From Monoraphidium neglectum (Eukaryota > Chlorophyta > Chlorophyceae > Sphaeropleales > Selenastraceae), in NCBI RefSeq assembly GCF_000611645.1, contig NW_014012759.1, forward strand, positions 5,504 through 20,027: a stretch of DNA of 14,524 nucleotides. The letters are read 5' to 3'. The notes beneath the pieces were generated by a model. The model searched no databases. It saw only the letters and a program-made list of their open reading frames with translations, and had not been told where the DNA came from. Position numbers and translations under genes: made by a program. Shown here in pieces: positions 7,933 through 14,524 of this stretch (position 1 is its first letter; each line of letters opens with the position of its first letter).

Positions 7933-9565
7933 CGCGCGCGCACGTGCGTGTGCCTGCGTGCGTGCGTGCGTGTGCACGAGAGCGTATACGAGCCACCAGG
8001 ACGCGCACTCCTTGCATGCAGGAGCGCGATGTGTGGTCTGTGCCCAGGGCTCGCGGGGCGTGCGCCTGGCATCGCAAAAGGGCATGTCGCCGGCAGCCAG
8101 CGGGCCCATGCGCCGGCACAGCAAGCGGGCACGCTTATCGCACGGCCCCCGCTACCAGGTAAGAGAGGTCCCCTGCTGAGTTGTGGTAAACCTGGGCAGC
8201 GGGGGCGGGGGGGGGAGACCAGGGGGAGTCAATCAGGCCAGGGGGCGCGCCAAGGCGCAGCAAACATGGCCAAGTTGCAAAAGGCATGGTCCCTGCAGGG
8301 ACACGGGCAGGCAGCGGCGGCTTGCATTCACGGCTTGTCGCCCCGTCACACGCGCCCTGCCCCCATCCCTGCATTCCATAATCCCTGGCTGCACACGGAG
8401 GGCAGGCTTTGCTGCCGTCCCAGCGGGCACGCTCTGACATGCGCTGCTCGCAGCCGCGCTGCATGGCGCCGGCCCGCCCAGTCCCGCCCCAACCCCGGGG
8501 CATATGCGAGCGCTCGCGCCTGCAGGTTGCCGCTGTTGTACCCGCCGAGCTTCCCGATCACAAACCAGCTCTTAAGGGCGCTCGACAGCATGTCCCGCTC
8601 GCTGGACGTCAGCGGCGTCCCCAGCTCCAGCCACACCTGCAGGGGCGACCCCAAGGGTGCCGTGTTGGTGCGTACCAGGCGGCTCGCGTAGCACGTCTCA
8701 TGGTCCACGGGATGGACCAAGGCCGCGGCCTGAGCCGAAACCGCGGCCAGTGTCGCCCTGTTCGCCACCGCTCGGACGGGCGACTTCTCTACTTGGCGGC
8801 CGGGTGACGCGCGCACATGCCTGCCGTCATGCCCAGCGGCGGGCATGCTGCGGGCTGAGTTGCGGCGGTTGATCATGCGTGTGGCGCTCTCACCCAAAGG
8901 TCAAAAGGATCGACCTCCCGGAAAACTACAGAGGGGGGCGCCTCCGAACCGCTGCGCTCCTGAAACAGCTCCCGCTGCTGCAGCCGGGCCTCCATCTGCG
9001 GCGGCGGCGCGTAGCGGAGGGTCGAGGGGCGCTCGTGATTGTGGGTGGCGCGGATGGGGCGACTTGATGGTGCAGCGGCGCGCACGGCGGCGGTGCATGC
9101 GCCATGGACCGCTGCCCTCACACTCAATCCCCACTATCTGGTCCCCAGCAGGCAGCTGCAGGCGTAGCGATTGCCGGGCGCCGCGGCCGATGGCTGCCGT
9201 CGAGCAATGCAGCGGTAGAGCGGAAGCTCGCTCACCCTGCTGCGCAGGACGTCCGGGTCACCGCCGGCACCCTGGAGCAGGTCCGCCACCTCATCGTCCA
9301 CATCAGCATCCTCTTCAAGGATCCTGTCAGTGGCGCGGCGAAACGCGGCGTGGAAAGCGCCACATGCAAGCGCACGGCGACTTGCGCCAAGATGGCAAGC
9401 ACCAGCTGAGCTGCTTCGCGGCAGCGTGCGGAGGCGCACCTGACCCAATCGGGCTTGCGGCCACGCGATGTTGGTGGGGGTTCCGGACCCATGCTCCTGC
9501 CTGCTCGGCAGCCATATACAAGCCTTTGCCAGCGAGAGGATAGCGAAGCCTGCGGCCGCCTCCAT
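6263..9565 (-). CDS. DUF3531-family protein, probably plastid-targeted, 7 exons
   Basis: Exons in gene order: 9565-9236 (tentative), 8995-8894, 8636-8520, 8191-8156, 7731-7601, 7226-7061, 6703-6263. They total 1323 nt, i.e. 440 residues plus TGA, in phase throughout. The conserved core reads VDPFDLWVWLELGTP, then SWFVIGKLGGYNSGNLQ, then GDLSYLDYDN, then MASFMHEMGDPEFNG, then MARFRCDMGTADEVALDVLI, then ITFGGDQLNGW. From memory this matches DUF3531, an uncharacterised family of cyanobacteria and plastid-bearing eukaryotes; no reaction is known. A C-terminal extension of about 140 residues is Ala/Gly/Pro-rich and ends with YSEEDYRRAFPNR. The core exons are strongly supported. Exon 1 rests on a good donor (AGG|GTGAGC) and an open frame only; the fallback start is the ATG at 8995. 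Plastid location is inferred from the family. Confidence 0.85.
7741..7977. repeat. (GT)n and alternating purine-pyrimidine tract in intron 5 of gene 2
   Basis: GT runs broken twice by AA (GTGTGAATGTGTG) pass into GCGCGCGTGCGCGCGCGCACGT and CGTGCGTGCGTG. The tract lies in the 424-base intron between the 36-nt exon and the exon starting at 7731, and reads (CA)n in the transcript. It shares its GTGTGAATGTGTG interruption with the array in intron 9 of gene 1. Confidence 0.9.
8156..8191 (-). other. 36-nt microexon of gene 2
   Basis: Between CAG and a GTAGCG donor lie 12 codons, VYHNSAGDLSYL. Placed between the exon ending GGYNSGNLQ and the exon starting DYDNSE, they fill the gap the family predicts, where members read roughly NLQV, a few residues, then DLSYM and DYDN. 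Without this exon the core would lack about 12 residues. Confidence 0.82.
8192..8519 (-). other. GC-AG intron in gene 2
   Basis: The exon ending GGYNSGNLQ is followed by CAG|GCGCGAGC, with no GT in a usable place. The intron ends in CCCAG before the 36-nt exon, and both flanks are phase 0. All other introns in genes 1 and 2 begin with GT. GC-AG introns are a known minority class and this donor differs from the local consensus GTGCGA at one base. A sequencing error or strain variant is the alternative. Confidence 0.75.
9236..9565 (-). other. Tentative first exon of gene 2
   Basis: From the ATG at 9565 the frame stays open for 110 codons. It begins MEAAAGFAILSLAK and ends with an acidic stretch (ILEEDADVDDEVADLLQ) before an AGG|GTGAGC donor in the right phase for exon 2. 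The left edge of the tandem duplication falls inside this exon at 9313. Differences from the second copy are mostly amino-acid changing, so there is no clear sign of selection on this frame. The N-terminus could serve as a transit peptide, but it is not a clear one. Confidence 0.45.
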
Positions 9566-11006
9566 GCGTGCGTGTTGGGAATCATAGCTACAACTTAAAG
9601 CTTTTGCGATGATTGGATGACAAAAGAAGTCGATGTCGCGCAGCGGTCAGATCAGCCAGCAGCGCACCGCCTCTGAAGCCGTGCGCTCAGGCGTCTTGAA
9701 TTTTTCTGAACACATGTACTGAATTGGCGAAAGCGTTGGGGGTCACATGTCGTGGCATGCAGTACTTGGCACACCGGGGCTCGCGGGGTGACACGAGATA
9801 TCATTTAGCACAGAATCCACACAAGTGCCAAGCGCTACCGCAGCGTTGTCATGGTGTTGGGGCTGCATAGGGTCCTCAAACTCCCATGAAGCACAGCACT
9901 AGAGCATGGGGCGTTCGTGATGCCTGCTCAGCCCAGATGACATCACACCTCAAAAGTGAGTCAACAACCACCCCCAGCCCGAATCCACTACCGTGACCTG
10001 ACATCCGCCCGGCCATCGTCCCTGTGTGCATGTTAATGAACGGCAGGTCCTTTGGCATGCATCATACAGTGGTCCACCACTCTGGCAGGCGAGATGTTAC
10101 TGCATGTTGGGAAAAAAGTGCCCATGCACTTGCAGCAGCTTGGGAACGCTGGCCCGCTGCGACGGCCTTGTCAGCAAGGCGGACCACATGATGCGCGGAT
10201 TGTGTCAATCAATTGTGGAAACTTGATGTCCCAGCCACCTGGTGGTGCACCGGCAAGTGTGATTGTGTTGGGCCACACGTGCTTGGTGCGGGCGGGAACG
10301 GAAGTGGCGAGGCGCATGATCCGTTGAGTACGTAGACCGTCCCACTGTAACATCAAGAACGGACTCACAAACGCTGCATCGCCAACCCAGCCACTGGCCG
10401 CGCCCTTGCGCAGGCATGCTGTGGGGGACCACCAGCGACGCCCACGCGCCCACCACGACCGGGGCGAGTCGACGACGGGCCGGATCAGCATCCCGAGCGA
10501 GAAGGGCCGACAGGACCTGCGGCATGTCTCAACAACCCTTTCGAGATATATTGCATGTTGTATTCTCATGCTTGGCCTCGGGGATTGCCTGGACGCGTTG
10601 ATTCACTCTGGTGGCGAGAGACTTGTTGATTTGGCGCTGTGGGAGCCCCTCGACCACGTTTTCAATTTGTTTTCTGCAACTTCAAGCTCATATCGACGCT
10701 TTCCAGCACACACACGCGGGATTCTGGATCGCGCAAACAATCAGGCGAGTGCGTGCGTGGCGGGGCGGCCGGCCTCGCCTGAGGTGGTGCCAAAACGCGT
10801 GATCGCTTGTATACCTGGGCGGCCGAGGCTCAGAGCTCGGCAAGAACGGGGCAGGTTGCTGGCACGCCGCTTCCTTGCTGGGTGCAGTCTCCTGTGACGG
10901 CCGGCCTTGCGGATGTTTCAGGGGTGAGCAGGCTGCTTTGTGGATGCTCACGCCCGTCAAGAGATGGGAGCTACGAGGCCGTCTGGCCAAAGGCCCCGGA
11001 AGGCTA
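9313..11006. repeat. Tandem duplication, copy 1
   Basis: This 1.69-kb segment starts with CTTCAAGGATCCTGTCAGTG and ends with GGCCCCGGAAGGCTA. Almost all of it recurs in the same order and orientation at 11015-12718. An eight-base CCGGTTCG lies between the copies. Copy 1 includes the first part of the tentative gene 2 exon 1 and so should carry the gene 2 promoter. I recognise no transposase, terminal inverted repeat or target-site duplication. Open frames within it are not shared intact by both copies, so I treat it as mostly non-coding. Confidence 0.9.
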
Positions 11007-11014
11007 CCGGTTCG

Positions 11015-11273
11015 CTTCAAGGATCCTGTCAGTGGCGCGGCGAACACTGGCGTGGAAAGGGCGACATGCAAGCGCACGTCGACTTGCGCCAAAATGGAAA
11101 GCACCAGCTGAGCTGCCGCCCAGCAGCGTGCGGAGGCGCACCTAACCCAATCAGGCTTGCGGCCACGCGATGTTGGTGGGGGTTCCGGACCCATGCTCCT
11201 GCCTGCTCGGCAGCCATACCGGTATACAAGCCTTTGCCAGCGAGAGGATAGCGAAGCCTGCGGCCGCCTCCAT
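11015..11273 (-). pseudogene. Duplicated, broken copy of the gene 2 first exon
   Basis: Copy 2 carries the same MEAAAGFAILSLAKAC start, at the ATG ending at 11273. A CGA codon of copy 1 is TGA here (11151-11153), stopping the frame after about 41 codons. The frame then loses its continuation at the duplication border, where ATDRILE is followed by unrelated residues and a stop, with no splice donor equivalent to that of copy 1. It is a 5' fragment only if the gene 2 first exon is real; otherwise it is duplicated non-coding sequence. Confidence 0.4.
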
Positions 11274-12718
11274 GCGTGCGTGTTGGGAATCATAGCTACA
11301 ACTTAAAGCTTTTGCGATGATTGGATGACAAAAGAAGTCGATGTCGCGCGCAGCGGTCAGATCAGCCAGCAGCGCACCGCCACTGAAGCCGTGCGCACAG
11401 GCGTGTGAGCTGAAACCGCACAAATGTACTGATTCTCGAAAGCGTCAGGGGCTACCGTACATGTCGTGGCATACCGTACTTGGCACACCGGGGCTCCCCG
11501 GGTGACGCGAGATATCATTGTGCACACAGAATCCTCAAGCGCCAAGCGCTACCGCGGCGTCGTGTGGGTGTTGGGGCTAAAACATGGGTACTCAGACTCC
11601 CATGAAGCACAACGCCAGAGCATGGGGGGTTCCATGATGCCTGCTCAGCCCAGATGACATCACACCTCAAAAGTGAGTCAACAACCACCCCCAGCCCGAA
11701 TCCACTACCGTGACCTGACATCCGCCCGGCCATCGCCCCTGTGTGCATGTTAATGAATGGCAGGTCCTTTGGCATGCATCATACAGTGGTCCACCACCCT
11801 GGCAGGCGAGATATTACTGCATGTTGGGAAAAAGTGCCCATGCGCTGGCAGCTTGGAAACGCTGCCCCGCTGCGACAGCCTTGTGAGCAAGGCGGACCAC
11901 ACGACGCATGGACTGTGTCAATACTTTGCTGAAACTTGACGCTCAAACCACCTGGTGGCATACGGATACGATTCATGGTGTATGGCCACACTTGCTTGGT
12001 GCGGGGAACGGAGGGGGGAAGGCACATGGACCGAGGCCAGCCGTTGAGTAGACCGTCCCGCTGTAACACCAAATCACGGACTCACACATGTTGGATTGTT
12101 AATCCAGCCACTGGCCGCGCCCTTGCGCACGCATGCTAAGGGGGACCACCAGCTACGCCCACGCGCCCACCACGAGTCGACGACGGGCCGGATCAGCATC
12201 CCGAGCGAGAAGGGCCGACAGGACCTGCGGCATGTCTCAACAACCCTTTCGAGGTATATTGCATGTTGTATTCTCATGCTTGGCCTCGGGGATTGCCTGG
12301 ACGCGTTGATTCACTCTGGTGGCGAGATACTTATTTGTTGATTTGGCGCTGTGGGAGCCCCTCGACCACGTTTTCAATTTGTTTTCTGCAACTTTAAGCT
12401 CATATCGACGCTTTCCAGCACACACACGCGGGATTCTGGATCGCGCAAACAATCAGGCGAGTGCGTGCGTGGCGGGGCGGCCGGCCTCGCCTGAGGTGGT
12501 GCCAAAACGCGTGATCGCTTGTATACCTGGGCGGCCGTGGCTCAGAGCTCGGCAAGAACGGGGCAGGTTGCTGGCACGCCGCTTCCTTGCTGGGCACAGT
12601 CTCCTGTGTGACGGCCGGCCTCGTGGATGTTTTGAGAGTGAGCAGGCTGCTTTGTGGATGCCCATGCCTGTCAAGCGGTGGGAAACGAGGCCGTCTGGCC
12701 AAAGGCCCCGGAAGGCTA
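11015..12718. repeat. Tandem duplication, copy 2
   Basis: This is the direct repeat of 9313-11006, with small indels: a six-base insertion near 11219-11224, a nine-base deletion near 12173, and a four-base insertion near 12330. Divergence is patchy: about 9 percent by eye in the first 145 bases, roughly 20 percent in the part matching 10081-10465, and under 1.5 percent in three long blocks. It lies between copy 1 and gene 3, upstream of both flanking genes. Confidence 0.9.
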
Positions 12719-13058
12719 GCGTAGTGCAAGCCCCGTAGGGGGATGGCAAACGCGGCTCCAGTTATACATACAACCACCGGCAATCAAGCTGGCACGACCT
12801 GGGCTGGCTGGGTCTCGCGTCCAGGCAGCGCATGGCCAGCAACACGACGCCCCCTCGCTGACCCATGCGTCGCGCGCTGCGCACCCCACACATCACCGCT
12901 TCCTGTGTGCCCTGCAGAGCGCGCAGCACCACGGTTGTGTATCCGCGCAAATCAGCAGCCGTGGGCTCTAGCAGCCGGTCGTTCACCCCAGCAAAGCGAC
13001 GTTGGAGCCCGAAAGCGGCTCGCGGCCCCAGGGCGAGCCATGGGCCAAGCGAGGCCCG
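12719..13058. other. 5' flank of gene 3, no gene assigned
   Basis: These 340 bases lie between the end of the tandem duplication and the first ATG of gene 3. A long minus-strand frame covers them and runs on to 13436, but it matches no family I know and overlaps gene 3 exon 1 on the other strand. The interval probably holds the gene 3 promoter and 5' UTR. I see no convincing core promoter motif. Confidence 0.5.
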
Positions 13059-14524
13059 ATGGCGGAACATGAGGCCTTTGGGGCAGGCGCCCTCAACGGG
13101 CGCCAGCAGCAGCGGCAGCAGCGGCTTACTGCAGACGGCAGTGGCGGGACAGCAGACAACCTCCCACGAGGAGCCACGGGGGCGGGCGGTCTGGCGGCGG
13201 CTGCAGGTGGGCCGGGAGGGCTCTTGGGCCCTTGGCAGGGTTGGTTTGGGGCGGTTGGGGAGACTGAGAGATGATGCATAGCAGGGTGGTGTCGCTGGCG
13301 GGCCGCGCTTACAGCGGGTGGATGGTGGGACACGCCTGCGGCGGCAGCGGCAGCGGTGGCAGCTGTGGCAGACCGCGCCTGGGGCTACCCCACCACCGTG
13401 CCCAGTTTGTCGGTTACACTTTGCCCATCTATGCATACGGCCCGCAGGCCTTGAAATGGCACCCCCATCGGAGGAGCTGCCATCAATTCCAGAGAATATG
13501 CAGCTGGATGAGGCGGGCGCCCACGGCGACGACGAGCCGCGGATTGCAGCGCAGCGGCGGCGCCACCACCACCACCAGGGCGTTGGCGGTGGCGGCGGCG
13601 TTCGTCCTTACCAGCAGCACCATCACCACCACACGCGGCGCAGCAGCGCGGCTGCGGCGCATGCGCCGCCGACCAGGGCGCACAGCGGCAGCGGTGGGGA
13701 GGAAAATGACACGAGCATGGGCGAGGTGGGCGGGGGCCAAGGGCGGGCCGTGATTGGCAGCTGTTTTGTCGTGGGATTTTTTGACCATGGGTTGGCACTC
13801 AGCCCACGCGCCGCGTCGCGATTTTGAATTGGCTGGGCCTGCACGCGCGGCAGTGGGATTCATGCCCTCGCATCAGTGGGCGCCTTGGCTTTGGCTCTGT
13901 GGGAGGGGAGGGAAGGGGAGCGGGTGAGTGAGAGTGCGAGGCCATAGCAAACCTCTATTCTCAGCTTCTTCCCCTCCCACCCTCCCGTGCCTGCTTGCAG
14001 GCTCCGTCCCTGCCGCTGGACGGGCAGCAGCCGCCCAGCCTTGCCCAGCCCAGCTCAGACCAGCACGTCGCGGGCGTTGAGCCGCGCGGCGGCCGGAGCC
14101 CGCCGTCCGGCCCGCGCCCCGCGGCCCGCCCCCCCGCCCAGCGGCAGCCCGGGCTGTCCCCGAAACGAGGGCCCGAGCTGCCAAGCGATGATTACCTCAT
14201 GGCCATGATTGGCGGCGGGCGCGCCGGCTCGGGCAGCCCCCGCGCCGCCCGCGCGCGCGCCGCGCTCAGCCACAAACGGCCGCACCAGAGCGACAGCGCC
14301 ATCCCCAATGCGCTGCGGGCCCCAGATGGCGGCGGCGTCGGCGGCGCGGCGTCGGGTGGCGCGTCGCCAGAGGTGCCGCGGCCTGCAGCGTCGTGGCATG
14401 GGCCGCCGGCACGCGGCGGAGGTGCAGCTGGGGCAGGAGGCAGGGGCCCAGAACTGCCAGAGAGTTTGTACGTGCATGATTTGCTGGAACGCCCGGCGCG
14501 CCGCCAGCGCAGCAGCGACGACGG
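13059..14524 (+). CDS. Low-complexity His/Gln/Gly/Pro-rich protein, possible regulator, 3' end missing
   Basis: Exons 13059-13206, 13448-13725 and 14001 to beyond the window join in phase at GT-AG sites (GCAG|GTGGGC to CGCAG; GAG|GTGGGC to TTGCAG), giving at least 316 residues. The start is the first ATG after an in-frame TAG at 12969. Visible features are a Gln/Arg run (residues 15-22), the short motif EELPSIPENMQLDE (about 58-71), His4 and His5 runs (89-92, 107-111) separated by Gly5, and long Pro/Ala/Gly/Arg-rich stretches. Less biased islands are LPSDDYLMAMIGGG, ALSHKRPHQSDSAIPN and LPESLYVHDLLERP. The KRPHQSDS island loosely recalls the HRRSxSD motif before the basic region of plant group I bZIP factors, but no DNA-binding domain lies inside the window. 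Three phase-consistent exons argue for a real gene; the function is unknown. Confidence 0.55.

Noticed and set aside
7444..8691. Frames across 7741-7977 rich in His-Thr or Cys-Val-Arg
   Set aside because: Repeat artefacts inside an intron of gene 2. The real coding pieces here are 7731-7601, 8191-8156 and 8636-8520.
8873..9127. Read-through start for gene 2 with a transit-peptide-like Ala/Arg/Ser-rich N-terminus
   Set aside because: The frame would begin with TTG, has no in-frame ATG before the one at 8995, and has a stop just upstream. The spliced first exon is preferred.
10171..10569. Minus-strand open frame of 132 codons in copy 1, partly shared by copy 2 (12074-12277)
   Set aside because: Only the first part matches. 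The copies then diverge and copy 2 stops. No splice or family support.
10406..10897. Plus-strand open frame of 163 codons in tandem copy 1
   Set aside because: The DNA is well conserved in copy 2, but a four-base insertion near 12330 breaks this frame, and it resembles no known family. The DNA-level conservation is reported instead.
9313..12718. Transposable element
   Set aside because: No transposase or reverse transcriptase motifs, terminal inverted repeats or target-site duplication could be seen. A local tandem duplication is the simpler reading until a genome search is done.
12762..13436. Minus-strand open frame of 224 codons
   Set aside because: No family recognised, and it overlaps gene 3 exon 1 on the other strand, where three exons join in phase. 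A real minus-strand exon cannot be excluded.

Overview
The window looks like nuclear DNA of a green alga (chlorophyte). It is GC-rich and its genes are cut into many short exons. Nearly every donor is GTG-type (CAG|GTGCGC, AGG|GTGAGC) and nearly every acceptor is GCAG or CAG. A TGTAA, the usual chlorophyte polyadenylation signal, lies downstream of the first gene, and (GT)n/(CA)n microsatellites sit in introns. One gene encodes a protein of a family shared by cyanobacteria and plastid-bearing eukaryotes. The assignment is inferred from these traits; no species is claimed. No open frame longer than about 200 codons is a gene by itself, so the gene models below were built by joining exons by hand at phase-compatible splice sites.

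Layout. (1) 1-471: 3' flank of gene 1, with a CAGCC pentamer array at the window edge. (2) 472-5854, minus strand: gene 1, 12 exons, 796 codons. It starts with a hydrophobic signal or anchor segment, continues with five six-cysteine ShKT-like modules, and ends in a complete aldo-keto reductase domain with an intact Asp-Tyr-Lys-His tetrad. (3) 5855-6262: spacer holding the 5' flank of gene 1, including a three-codon uORF, and the 3' flank of gene 2. (4) 6263 to about 9565, minus strand: gene 2, seven exons, about 440 codons. It is a DUF3531-family protein, probably plastid-targeted, with a long Ala/Gly/Pro-rich C-terminal tail. One intron is GC-AG and one exon is 36 nt. Its first exon is uncertain. 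(5) 9313-12718: a direct tandem duplication of about 1.7 kb that includes the presumed 5' end of gene 2. It fills most of the divergent interval between genes 2 and 3. The two copies are nearly identical in some blocks and clearly diverged in others. (6) 13059 to the window end, plus strand: gene 3, three exons, incomplete. It encodes a low-complexity His/Gln/Gly/Pro-rich protein that may be the disordered N-terminus of a regulatory protein.

No tRNA, rRNA, CRISPR array or recognisable transposase was seen. The genes do not form an obvious pathway. Genes 1 and 2 lie head-to-tail, and genes 2 and 3 are divergent. The most notable items are the secretory ShKT/aldo-keto reductase fusion and the mosaic tandem duplication over a divergent promoter region.
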